Shown: positions 1 through 6,606 of the stretch, piece by piece
Numbering within the stretch: the stretch's first letter is position 1
How the letters are laid out: each line of letters starts with the position of its first letter
Assembly (NCBI GenBank): GCA_030043675.1
Contig: JASHXG010000162.1
Location: 1 to 8,803 of the forward strand
Length of the DNA stretch: 8,803 bases
Direction: 5' to 3'
Source: Vulcanimicrobiota bacterium
GTDB lineage: Bacteria > Vulcanimicrobiota > Vulcanimicrobiia > Vulcanimicrobiales > Vulcanimicrobiaceae
The notes under the pieces: model-generated
The model's input: only the letters and a program-made list of their open reading frames with translations
Database searches by the model: none
Told to the model about the DNA's origin: nothing
Position numbers and translations under genes: made by a program

Positions 1-1090
1 ATTCCGCGCCGCGCACGCCGCGGTAGCCGCACGGGCAAGGATTCATCGACGCGACCAGCTGGAAGCGCGCCGGATAGGAGAAGGTGCCGGCAGCGCGCGC
101 GATCGTGACCGTTCCCTCCTCCAACGGCTGGCGCATCGTTTCGATTGCGCTGCGCGAGAACTCGGGAAGCTCGTCCAGAAACAGGACGCCGTGATGCGCC
201 AGCGAGATCTCGCCCGGCTTCACCAGCGAACCGCCGCCGACGAGCGCCGTCTGGCTGATCGTGTGGTGCGGAAAGCGAAAGGGACGCGCGCGCACGATGC
301 CGGCGTTGCCGACGAGCAAGCCTGCGACGCTGTAGATTTTCGTTACCTCGAGCGCCTCGTGCAGCGACATCGAGGGAAGGATCGAGGGCAAGCGGCGCGC
401 CAGCATCGTCTTGCCGCACCCGGGCGGACCGACGAGCAGAAGATTGTGGCCGCCGGCAGCTGCGACCTCGAGCGCGCGCTTAGCGGCGAGTTGACCGCGC
501 ACGTCGGAGAGGTCGCCGTGTACCAGTTCGTCGGCAAGTTCCAGCACCGGATCGGCGGTACGGCGGCGCCATTTTGCGCCGTGACCGGCGAGCACTGCGA
601 GCGCGGATTGCAGCGAATCGACGGCGTAGAGCTCAACGCCTCCGACGAGTGCGGCTTCGTCGGCGTTGGCGAGCGGAACGATCAGCTTGGCAAAGCCCGC
701 ATTGCGCGCGCCCAGTACCATCGGTAAGATCCCGCTCACCGGCTGAAGCTTCCCATCTAATGCCAGCTCGCCGAGCGCGATGAACTCTTGGAGCGTCTGA
801 CGGTCGAGCTGGTCGTCGATCGCGATCAGCGCCAGGGCGATTGCCAAGTCGAAGGCCGGCCCGGCCTTGCGGACGTCGGCGGGCGAGAGATTGACCAACA
901 ATCGTCCAGCCGGGTATGCGAATCCCGAGTTGAAGATCGCCGCGCGAACGCGTTCGCGCGCTTCGCCGAGGGCGCGATCGGGAAGACCGATGATGGCGAA
1001 GCCGGGCGTACCGGCTGAGCTGTCGGCCTCGACGCGCACGACGTAGGCCTCGATGCCGAGCATCGCAGCGGAGAATGCCAAGGCAAGCAT
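1..1090 (-). CDS. comM: ComM/YifB-family Mg-chelatase-like AAA+ ATPase, N-terminal 363 residues (3' end outside window)
   Basis: Family role: ComM is a hexameric AAA+ helicase that promotes branch migration during integration of incoming single-stranded DNA in natural transformation; homologues are widespread, also in bacteria not known to be transformable. Seen here: an N-terminal ChlI-type domain (about residues 1-180, with the typical LNLSPAD-like stretch as VNLSPADVRKAGPAFDLAIA near 66-85), a linker with the DLSDVRGQ motif (193-200), Walker A GPPGCGKT at 221-228, a FRFPHHTIS motif near 271-279, Walker B VLFLDE at 302-307, and MNPCPCGY at 349-356. The reading frame stays open to base 1, and about 140 C-terminal residues are expected beyond it (family about 500 aa). 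The ATG at 1088-1090 is supported by a GAGGGAG ribosome-binding site at 1096-1102 with a 5-nt spacer. The Walker A carries Cys where Thr or Ser is more usual. It is divergent from the next gene. Confidence 0.95.
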   Translation of the reverse strand, partial: MLALAFSAAMLGIEAYVVRVEADSSAGTPGFAIIGLPDRALGEARERVRAAIFNSGFAYPAGRLLVNLSPADVRKAGPAFDLAIALALIAIDDQLDRQTLQEFIALGELALDGKLQPVSGILPMVLGARNAGFAKLIVPLANADEAALVGGVELYAVDSLQSALAVLAGHGAKWRRRTADPVLELADELVHGDLSDVRGQLAAKRALEVAAAGGHNLLLVGPPGCGKTMLARRLPSILPSMSLHEALEVTKIYSVAGLLVGNAGIVRARPFRFPHHTISQTALVGGGSLVKPGEISLAHHGVLFLDELPEFSRSAIETMRQPLEEGTVTIARAAGTFSYPARFQLVASMNPCPCGYRGVRGAE

Positions 1091-1095
1091 CTGCG

Positions 1096-1102
1096 CTCCC
1101 TC
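1096..1102 (-). promoter_or_regulatory. Ribosome-binding site of comM
   Basis: GAGGGAG on the minus strand, 5 nt before the ATG at 1088-1090. It favours this start over the in-frame ATG nine codons downstream. Confidence 0.65.
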
Positions 1103-1112
1103 TGCGCGCAGA
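1101..1112. repeat. Perfect 12-bp palindrome in the comM divergent intergenic region
   Basis: TCTGCGCGCAGA reads the same on both strands. It lies in the 66-bp gap between comM and the divergent gene at 1157 and just touches the comM ribosome-binding site. Its position would suit an operator, but GC-rich sequence produces such palindromes by chance and no regulator gene is nearby. No convincing -35/-10 pair was found in this gap. Confidence 0.3.
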
Positions 1113-1156
1113 CGCGGAGATGGCTAGAGGGCGATCGAGGCGAACGCTCGCTCTAT

Positions 1157-1729
1157 ATGAACGCCCAAATGGTCGGCGCGTGGGCGGAAGTCATCACGGC
1201 GGTCGTCATCGCAGGCAGCGTCGTCGCCGGGCTCATTCAGTTGCGTCACATGCGCGCGGGAAACGAGCTGGAGGGGCTGCTAAGGCTCGAGCGAGACTTT
1301 CGCGACCCCGAACTTCAATCGGCGCTGATCTACATCCAAAACCGCCTCCCGCAGCGATTAGAGGATCCGCATTACCGTCGCGAACTCGAAACGATCGGAT
1401 ACATCGATCCGGCGGCGCATCCGGAGATGGTGGTTTGCAACTGGCTCAACAAAGTAGGCACGCTCGTCAAACACGGGCTCGTCTCCGAGGAGCCTTTTAT
1501 GGATATCTTCGCTCGTCTCATCGCCTACTGCTGGAAAGAGATTGCGCCGGCGGTCGCAATTATGCGGCGTACGCGCGGTGAGGCTCAGTATCACGATCTC
1601 GAGTTTCTGGCTGCCCGCGCGGCGGCGTTTCTCGAGCGCAATCCGCGCGGGACGTCGCCGCGATCGTTCGCGCGCGCCCCGTTGGCCGACGGCTGGCGGG
1701 AGGCCGATACCGACCGGGCGACCGGCTAG
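1157..1729 (+). CDS. Membrane-anchored hypothetical protein, DUF4760-like
   Basis: A 190-residue protein of unknown function. One N-terminal transmembrane helix is visible (about residues 7-28, rich in Ala/Val/Ile, followed by R30, H31 and R33). The rest is a soluble, mostly helical domain containing NWLNKVGTLVKHGLV (95-109), a W-K-E-I-A-P stretch (126-131) and a Y-H-D-L-E-F segment (145-150) near the end. The arrangement of one helix followed by an all-helical domain, and these motifs, resemble DUF4760 proteins; that assignment is from memory of the family look, not a search. The last 30 residues are Arg/Ala/Pro-rich and probably disordered. The start is uncertain: no strong ribosome-binding site precedes the ATG at 1157 (GAGGCGA ends 13 nt upstream), and a second in-frame ATG lies at 1169. 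It ends in a double TAG, followed immediately by a GC hairpin, so it is probably not co-transcribed with the sugar operon downstream. Confidence 0.75.
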   Translation: MNAQMVGAWAEVITAVVIAGSVVAGLIQLRHMRAGNELEGLLRLERDFRDPELQSALIYIQNRLPQRLEDPHYRRELETIGYIDPAAHPEMVVCNWLNKVGTLVKHGLVSEEPFMDIFARLIAYCWKEIAPAVAIMRRTRGEAQYHDLEFLAARAAAFLERNPRGTSPRSFARAPLADGWREADTDRATG

Positions 1730-1731
1730 TA

Positions 1732-1747
1732 GGCCGCTTCCGCGGCC
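1732..1747 (+). terminator. GC-rich hairpin just after the DUF4760-like gene; possible terminator without a U-tract
   Basis: GGCCGC, a 4-nt loop TTCC, then GCGGCC: a perfect 6-bp stem starting 2 nt after the TAG at 1727-1729 and overlapping the second TAG. No T-run follows, so a standard intrinsic terminator is not supported. It could act in factor-dependent termination or as a 3'-end stabiliser. Confidence 0.35.
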
Positions 1748-1752
1748 ACGTC

Positions 1753-1797
1753 TCCACAGATTGCACAAGACCAAAGTCACACGCTGTGGACAGTCCA
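1753..1797. promoter_or_regulatory. Inverted repeats upstream of the sugar ABC operon; candidate operator
   Basis: Two nested symmetries occupy the 129-bp leader between the gene ending at 1729 and the operon start at 1859. TCCACAG (1753-1759) is repeated inverted as CTGTGGA (1784-1790) with a 24-nt gap. TGGAC-A-GTCCA (1787-1797) is an 11-nt odd-centred palindrome that shares bases with the right arm. Sugar importers are often under LacI- or GntR-type control, so an operator here is reasonable, but no regulator is encoded nearby and no sigma-70-like promoter could be assigned with confidence. The remainder of the leader (1798-1845) shows nothing recognisable. Confidence 0.3.
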
Positions 1798-1845
1798 AAC
1801 AGGCGGGCCTTGCGCCTGCGCCCAACCTCCCGGGCTGTACATGCC

Positions 1846-1852
1846 GAAGGAG
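1846..1852 (+). promoter_or_regulatory. Ribosome-binding site that places the sugar-binding protein start at TTG 1859
   Basis: GAAGGAG followed by a 6-nt spacer and TTG at 1859-1861. The in-frame ATG at 1841 lies upstream of this site and has no ribosome-binding site of its own, so the TTG start is preferred. Confidence 0.75.
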
Positions 1853-1858
1853 ATTGCC

Positions 1859-2794
1859 TTGAAGCCTGGCCGCATCGCTTGGATCCTCGCCGCCAGCGCA
1901 GCGTTTGCCGCTTGCTCGCACGGGACGTCGCAGTCGACGGCCGCCGGCGGCGGTTCCGCCGCGCCCGCGAGCAAGACGATCGGGGTCTCGATTCAGAACC
2001 GCGAGGCGCAGTTCTATCAAGACATGGAGTCGGGGATGCGCGCCCAGGCCGCCAAATACGGCTACAACTTGATCGTCGTCGACGCCAGCCGCGACAACGC
2101 CAAGCAGCAGAGCCAAGTCGAGGACTTCATCTCCAAGCGCGTCGACGCCATCGTGCTGACGCCGTACGACTCCCAGGCGATCGGCAGCGCGATCGTGGAG
2201 GCGAATAACGCCGGCATCCCGGTCTTTACCGCCGACATCGCCAGCACGAGCCGAGAAGGTAAAGTCGTCGCGCACGTCGCGAGCGACAACGTTCAGGGCG
2301 GCTTTCAAGCCGGGAAACTGATCTGCCAAGCCGTCGGCAAGAGCGGTACCGTTGCGATCATCGACGAGCCTGAAGTTACCAGCGTTCAGGATCGCGTCAA
2401 GGGATTCAAACAGGCGATCGCACAACTTTGCCCGGGCGTCACGATCGTGGCCGACGTCGACTCGGGCGGAACGCGGGACAAGGCGAGCAGCGATGCGGGC
2501 GATATCCTGCAGGCGCATCGGAATCTGTCGGCGATCTTCGGAATCAACGATGACTCGGCGCTCGGTGCGCTTACCGCGGTGAAAGCCGCCGGTTCGTCCG
2601 GAAAGATCGCGATCGTCGGTTACGATGCAACCCCCGAAGCGCGCACCGCGATCGCCGCCGGCGACATGTACGGCGACGCCATTCAGTATCCGAAGAAGAT
2701 CGGCGCGACGACCATCGACGTGATTCACGACTACTTTGCCGGCAAAAAACCGCCGCCGCTCGTGAAAATCGACGTTGGCACCTTTACGCGTTGA
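1859..2794 (+). CDS. Sugar ABC transporter substrate-binding lipoprotein (RbsB-like, periplasmic binding protein type 1)
   Basis: Captures a simple sugar outside the cytoplasmic membrane for the importer encoded downstream. From the TTG start the protein is 311 residues, beginning MKPGRIAWIL, a compact signal peptide, with a lipobox-like FAA-C at 16-19, so Cys19 is probably the lipidated residue. A Gly/Ala/Ser-rich linker runs to about 39 and the two-lobed binding domain from about 40 to 311. Aligned by eye with E. coli ribose-binding protein, several sugar-contact positions are kept: N47, F52/Y53, D126, R179, N230 (GINDDSALGAL), D256 (VGYDATPE) and Q276. The Arg after the first Asp (R90 of RbsB) is Ile here, and the F164-D-R166 contact region is not conserved (VDSGG at 200-204). 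A CUT2-type sugar is therefore well supported, but ribose itself is not. The TGA stop overlaps the next gene's TTG by 4 nt. An alternative start is ATG 1841, adding six residues. Confidence 0.92.
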   Translation: MKPGRIAWILAASAAFAACSHGTSQSTAAGGGSAAPASKTIGVSIQNREAQFYQDMESGMRAQAAKYGYNLIVVDASRDNAKQQSQVEDFISKRVDAIVLTPYDSQAIGSAIVEANNAGIPVFTADIASTSREGKVVAHVASDNVQGGFQAGKLICQAVGKSGTVAIIDEPEVTSVQDRVKGFKQAIAQLCPGVTIVADVDSGGTRDKASSDAGDILQAHRNLSAIFGINDDSALGALTAVKAAGSSGKIAIVGYDATPEARTAIAAGDMYGDAIQYPKKIGATTIDVIHDYFAGKKPPPLVKIDVGTFTR

Positions 2795-4287
2795 CTGACG
2801 CGCCTCTTCTCGAGATGCGCAACATCGGGAAAAGCTTTCCCGGCGTTCGCGCGCTCGACGACGTTTCGCTGACGCTCCACTCGGGAGAAACGCTCGCTTT
2901 GGTCGGCGAGAACGGCGCCGGCAAGTCGACCCTGATGAAGATCCTCTCCGGGGCGCTGCGAGCGGATCAGGGCACGATCCTGATCGACGGCGCGCCCGTG
3001 CAGATCGATTCGCCGCAGAGAGCCCAGCATCTCGGCATCGGTATGATCTATCAGGAGTTTACGCTCGTGCCGCAGCTGACCGCGCCCGAGAACATCGCGC
3101 TGGGAGCCGAACCGGTGCACGGCGGGCTCATCGATGCGCGCGCGGTCCGCGAACGCGCGCAGCGCGCGCTTGACGAACTCGGGCTCGACCTGCCGCTCGA
3201 CGTCACGGTTTCACACCTTTCGGTCGCCGAACAGCAGTTGGTCGAAATCGCTAAGGTGCTGGCGCGCAACGCGCGCATCATCGTCATGGACGAGCCGACG
3301 GCAGCCCTTTCCGGCCGGGAAATCGAGCATCTCTTTACGATCGTCGGCCGGCTGAAAGCTTCGGGCGCGGGGATCATCTATATTTCGCACCGTATGGACG
3401 AGCTTCCGCGCGTTGCCGACCGCGTGACCGTACTGCGTGACGGCCGCGCCATCGAGACCCGCGAGGCGAAAGACTTCCCCGCCGATGAGATCGTTCACGC
3501 GATGGTCGGACGCCGGCTCGAAGCGCACTTCCCGGAGCTGGCCGCGCCGGCGGGTCCGGTCGTATTGGAGGTGCGCAATCTGGAGCGAACGCCGGCCGTC
3601 AACGACGTAAGTTTCTCGGTCCGCGCCGGAGAGATCCTCGGCCTCGGCGGCCTGATCGGCGCCGGGCGCACCGAAATTCTGCGCGCCATTGCCGGCGCCG
3701 ACGTCGCGCAGAGCGGGGAGATCCGCATCGATGGATCGCCCGTGCGCATCCGGGGACCGCACGATGCGATCGCCGCCGGCATCGCGTTCATCACCGAGGA
3801 TCGCAAGGCCCAGGGCCTCGTGCTCGGCATGAACGTGCGCGAAAACGTCACGCTCGCGCATTTGCAAACGTTCGTCGATCGCGACCTGTTGATCGACGTC
3901 GCCCGCGAACGCTCGGCCACTACGCGCATGATCGACGAGCTGCACATCCGCACGCCCGGCACCGAGCAGCTCGTGCGTAACCTTTCGGGAGGAACGCAGC
4001 AGAAGGTGGTATTGGCGAAGTGGCTGCTGGGCAACGCGCGCGTCTTCCTATTCGACGAGCCGACGCGCGGCATCGACGTCGGTGCCAAGGCGGAGATCTA
4101 CAAGATCATGGTCGAGCTGGCTGCACGCGGGGCGGCAATCGTGATGGTTTCCAGCGACCTCCCCGAAGCGTTGGGCATGGCACACCGCATTCTGGTGATT
4201 CGCGGCGGCCAAATCGCGGCCGAGTTCGATCGAAGCCAGGCGACGCCCGACAAGATCATCGCCATCGCGACCGGTGCCGCGGCATGA
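2791..4287 (+). CDS. Sugar ABC transporter ATP-binding protein with two fused ATPase domains (RbsA/MglA-like)
   Basis: Powers sugar import through the adjacent permease. It has 498 residues, normal for the RbsA/XylG/MglA class. Domain 1 has Walker A GENGAGKST at 39-47, Q-loop Q88 in IYQEF, signature LSVAEQQ at 143-149, Walker B IIVMDEP at 163-169 and H-loop H200 (YISHRMDE). Domain 2 has the typical degenerate Walker A GLIGAGRT at 287-294 with Arg in place of the catalytic Lys, TEDRK at 335-339, signature LSGGTQQK at 398-405, Walker B VFLFDEP at 418-424 and SSDLPE at 454-459, which lacks the H-loop His. This asymmetry is usual for the family. The TTG start at 2791 overlaps the upstream TGA by 4 nt and matches the family N-terminus (PLLEMRNIGKSFPGV). 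No ribosome-binding site is visible, which suggests coupling. The ATG at 2815 is a less likely alternative. Substrate is set by the binding protein, not by this subunit. Confidence 0.96.
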   Translation: MTDAPLLEMRNIGKSFPGVRALDDVSLTLHSGETLALVGENGAGKSTLMKILSGALRADQGTILIDGAPVQIDSPQRAQHLGIGMIYQEFTLVPQLTAPENIALGAEPVHGGLIDARAVRERAQRALDELGLDLPLDVTVSHLSVAEQQLVEIAKVLARNARIIVMDEPTAALSGREIEHLFTIVGRLKASGAGIIYISHRMDELPRVADRVTVLRDGRAIETREAKDFPADEIVHAMVGRRLEAHFPELAAPAGPVVLEVRNLERTPAVNDVSFSVRAGEILGLGGLIGAGRTEILRAIAGADVAQSGEIRIDGSPVRIRGPHDAIAAGIAFITEDRKAQGLVLGMNVRENVTLAHLQTFVDRDLLIDVARERSATTRMIDELHIRTPGTEQLVRNLSGGTQQKVVLAKWLLGNARVFLFDEPTRGIDVGAKAEIYKIMVELAARGAAIVMVSSDLPEALGMAHRILVIRGGQIAAEFDRSQATPDKIIAIATGAAA

Positions 4288-5285
4288 GCGGGGGCGGCCG
4301 GCTGGGATATTGGCTGCGCATCGGTGGCGCGGGACTTTTCTTCATCGCGCTTATCGCCGTGGTCAACGTCGCATCGCACGGCACGTTCCTGGAGCCCAGC
4401 AACATCGTGCGCGTGCTGCGCCAAATTACGTACAACTGCGTGCTTGGCGTCGGACAAACGTTCGTGATCATCACTGCGGGCATCGATCTTTCGGTCGGAT
4501 CGCTGGTCGCGTTGACCGGCGTCGTGGCCGCGCTCTTTGCCAACTCCGTGCACCTGAGCGGCTTCGCGCTCATCGCCGCGACGCTGATCGTCGCCGTCGC
4601 GGTCGGCGGTGCGGCGGGCTGGGTCAACGCGCTGCCGGTCGTCAAGCTGAATCTGCCGCCTTTCATCACGACCCTCGCGATGCTGGAAATGGCCCTCGGC
4701 GCATCCTTCATCCTCTCACACGGCCGCCCCGTCGCGCTGGTGAGCACCGATTTTCAGAACACCGGCATCGGCTCGTTTCTGCCGGCAGTCACCGACGCGC
4801 TCCATCTTCCCAACGTACCGATTCCGGTCATTTGGATGCTCGCCATCATCCTACTGGCTTCGATCGTCCTCAATCGCACGCGTTTTGGCCGCTATGTGTT
4901 TGCGATAGGCGGAAACGAAGAAGCGGCGCGCTTGGCCGGCATTAACGTCGCGCGCGTGAAGACGATGGTTTACGTGATCAGCGGCGTGTGCGCGGCGATC
5001 GTGGGCTTTCTCTACATGGCACTCTTCTCGTCGGGATCTCCGCAGACCGGCACGGGCGACGAGCTGTTGGAGTCGATCGCTGCCGTGGTCGTCGGCGGGA
5101 CGAGCCTGATGGGCGGCCGCGGCAGCATCATCGGTACCTTCTTCGGCGCACTTCTCATCGGCGTGCTCTACAACGCGATGAACCTTCTCGGCGTCGATTC
5201 CTATTTGCAGAAGGTGGTCCTGGGCGCGGTCATTCTGCTTGCGGTCGTCCTCGACGAGCTCCGCAAGCGCTACTTGACCCGATAG
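4284..5285 (+). CDS. Sugar ABC transporter permease (RbsC-like, BPD_transp_2)
   Basis: Forms the membrane channel, probably as a homodimer, working with the double-ATPase. It has 333 residues. Hydrophobic segments are visible at about 13-30, 52-66, 72-88, 93-113, 126-145, 181-197, 227-248, 262-273, 282-302 and 309-323. Family motifs are present: ITAGIDLSVGSL (63-74), PPFITTLAML (125-134), the cytoplasmic coupling loop GGNEEAARLAGINV (209-222, EAA-like), and VVVGGTSLMGGRGSIIGT (268-285). The usual Asn-Gly of the GxxNGxL motif appears as VNALPV (114-119). The start is the ATG of an ATGA overlap with the ATPase stop. The frame stays open another 264 nt upstream but that part is antiparallel to nothing and lies inside the ATPase gene, so it is not coding. 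No enzyme gene follows: the next gene is convergent, 2 nt away. Confidence 0.95.
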   Translation: MSGGGRLGYWLRIGGAGLFFIALIAVVNVASHGTFLEPSNIVRVLRQITYNCVLGVGQTFVIITAGIDLSVGSLVALTGVVAALFANSVHLSGFALIAATLIVAVAVGGAAGWVNALPVVKLNLPPFITTLAMLEMALGASFILSHGRPVALVSTDFQNTGIGSFLPAVTDALHLPNVPIPVIWMLAIILLASIVLNRTRFGRYVFAIGGNEEAARLAGINVARVKTMVYVISGVCAAIVGFLYMALFSSGSPQTGTGDELLESIAAVVVGGTSLMGGRGSIIGTFFGALLIGVLYNAMNLLGVDSYLQKVVLGAVILLAVVLDELRKRYLTR

Positions 5286-5287
5286 GG

Positions 5288-5962
5288 TTAAAACGGGAAG
5301 TCGGCTTGGGTGAGGCCGGTATTGGTTTTGAGGTCGGAGATCGATTCGTCGAGCACGATCTGCGATCCCGAGTAGAGGATTTGGCGCACCGGCCAATGCG
5401 TCTCTCGCGAGAGGTAGAGGATCTGCTCTGACACGCCGTCGTTGCTCGCCGGATCGGTGACCTTCAGATCGAGGCGATCGGTCTCGACGCCGCCGACGAT
5501 GCCGCCGTTGCTCTGGGTGAGCGTTCCGGGAATGGTTGCATAGCGGCCGACGACGTTTTGAAGCAAACCCTCGGGAATCGTGACGCCGCGTAGCGAGACC
5601 GCACGGGGGTCGTGGAGGTCTACCTTCAGGTGGATGCCCGACAAAATTCCGCCTTGGTGCCCGCTGACTTGATTGGTGCCGGCCCAAACGCCGCCCGAAC
5701 CTTTACCGTCGCCCGCGAGGATCAGCGTCTTGGCATAATGCGGCTTCATGAACATGTATTGATAGACGCGATCCTGCGTCGCCGTGCCCTTGGACTCATG
5801 GGCATGAATTATGGCCGTATAATCGTTGATGCCGGCAAACATCGCGTCGAACGCCGCGAGCGCCGGGGCGGTATTCTGGGCGCGCGCGGCTGGGCAGGCC
5901 GAGAGCGCGAGCATCGCCCCTCCAATCGCTACCGCGGCGTGCAATAAATGGCTGCGTTTCAT
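5288..5962 (-). CDS. Exported LolA-like / outer-membrane-lipoprotein-sorting-like protein
   Basis: A 224-residue exported protein, function not known. The N-terminus is MKRSHLLHAA plus a hydrophobic core. Two maturation sites are possible: a lipobox LSA-C at 20-23, or signal peptidase I cleavage after ARA (26-28). The mature part looks like a LolA/LppX-type half-barrel of short strands: FAGINDYTAII (42-52), VYQYMFMKPHYAKTLIL (66-82, the KP-x-x-x-K/R-type strand common in this fold), a Gly-rich loop, and the ending ISDLKTNTGLTQADF (208-222), which matches the D-L-K-x-N-x-G-L-x-x-x-D-F ending often seen in LolA-like/DUF1571-type proteins. The fold assignment is by pattern recognition only. Translation signals are good: GGAG at 5969-5972, 6-nt spacer, ATG at 5960-5962. 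It starts 17 nt after the Usp-like gene, so it probably shares its transcript. It does not look like LolA itself, being part of a transporter cluster. Confidence 0.8.
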   Translation of the reverse strand: MKRSHLLHAAVAIGGAMLALSACPAARAQNTAPALAAFDAMFAGINDYTAIIHAHESKGTATQDRVYQYMFMKPHYAKTLILAGDGKGSGGVWAGTNQVSGHQGGILSGIHLKVDLHDPRAVSLRGVTIPEGLLQNVVGRYATIPGTLTQSNGGIVGGVETDRLDLKVTDPASNDGVSEQILYLSRETHWPVRQILYSGSQIVLDESISDLKTNTGLTQADFPF

Positions 5963-5979
5963 TCAATACTCCGTTGAGA

Positions 5980-6606
5980 TCATGATGATTGCGATGATGC
6001 GCCGCTCTCGTCGATCAGCAGCGTACCATGTTTCCCTTCGACGCCGATCAGCACGTCGCATTTCGCATCAGCGGCGATCTCTTCGATCTCACGCCCCAAC
6101 GGCGCGCCGCTGTACTTCCCTTCGCGGTACGAGCCGAGGATGATGAGGTTCGCCTTCTCACGCTTTGCGATGTCGAGAACGGCCTGCTTGGTAGAGCGCG
6201 CCTTGATCGTCTCGGTGCGGATGGTCACGTTGCTTTTCTGCGCAATCGTCTCGGCTGCGCCTAAGGCGTCGAGCGCGGCACGTTCCTCGCTCTCCATCTC
6301 CGCATCGGGGGGCAGCGTGTACGGCACTTCGATGACGTAGATCGCCAGCAGCTCGGAGCGCTCGCCGCGGGCGAGCCTCGCCGCGAGCACCATCATGTGG
6401 CTCGAGTCGATCTCGGGCGAGAAGGCAACGATCAGACTGCCGACCATTCGCTCGAGCTCGCTCTCGGCTTCGGCGGCGATGCGCTGGACGTACGAGGACG
6501 GTGGGTGAAGCATCCACCACAGAATCGCCCCAACTCCGCCGGCGATGCCCAACGCGATCACCGCGCCTGCAACGGTCACTTGTATCTCGCTCGAGGAGGC
6601 GTTCAC
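5980..6606 (-). CDS. Membrane-anchored universal stress protein (UspA-like) with degenerate nucleotide-binding motif
   Basis: A 208-residue protein with one N-terminal transmembrane helix (about 9-33) followed by a UspA-like alpha/beta domain (about 55-190). The anchor has no positive residues before it and R42 after it, which favours a cytoplasmic Usp domain. Domain strands are seen at SLIVAF (57-62), SELLAIYVIEVP (84-95), VTIRTETIKA (127-136), ANLIILGS (152-159) and CDVLIGV (183-189). In ATP-binding Usps the motif is G-x2-G-x9-G-S/T; here it reads G158-x2-R161-x9-G171-R172, and the Asp usual near strand 1 is absent (AFSPE, 61-65). ATP binding by the standard motif is therefore doubtful. The start is GTG at 6604-6606, in a GTGA overlap with the upstream small gene, with GAGGA at 6612-6616. 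The open frame extends to 6750, but that extension is Arg-rich and overlaps the small gene. It probably acts with the permease of the same operon. Confidence 0.85.
   Translation of the reverse strand: MNASSSEIQVTVAGAVIALGIAGGVGAILWWMLHPPSSYVQRIAAEAESELERMVGSLIVAFSPEIDSSHMMVLAARLARGERSELLAIYVIEVPYTLPPDAEMESEERAALDALGAAETIAQKSNVTIRTETIKARSTKQAVLDIAKREKANLIILGSYREGKYSGAPLGREIEEIAADAKCDVLIGVEGKHGTLLIDESGASSQSS

Noticed and set aside
191..727. Open frame of 178 codons on the plus strand
   Set aside because: It is antisense to comM, whose motifs are unambiguous in the minus-strand frame; the translation is Arg/Gln-rich with no family signal.
1841..1858. ATG start for the sugar-binding protein
   Set aside because: The ribosome-binding site lies between this ATG and the TTG at 1859, and the TTG gives a more typical signal peptide.
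1358..2728. Long open frame of 456 codons on the minus strand
   Set aside because: It runs antisense across two well-supported plus-strand genes, has Arg/Asp/Gly-rich low-quality composition and no recognisable domain. Such frames arise by third-position GC bias opposite real genes.
3211..3945. Open frame of 244 codons on the minus strand
   Set aside because: Lies wholly within the double-ATPase gene on the opposite strand and shows no domain or translation signals.
4020..4283. Upstream extension of the permease frame
   Set aside because: This part overlaps the ATPase C-terminus and is Arg-rich, while the ATG at 4284 gives a normal permease N-terminus and an ATGA overlap.
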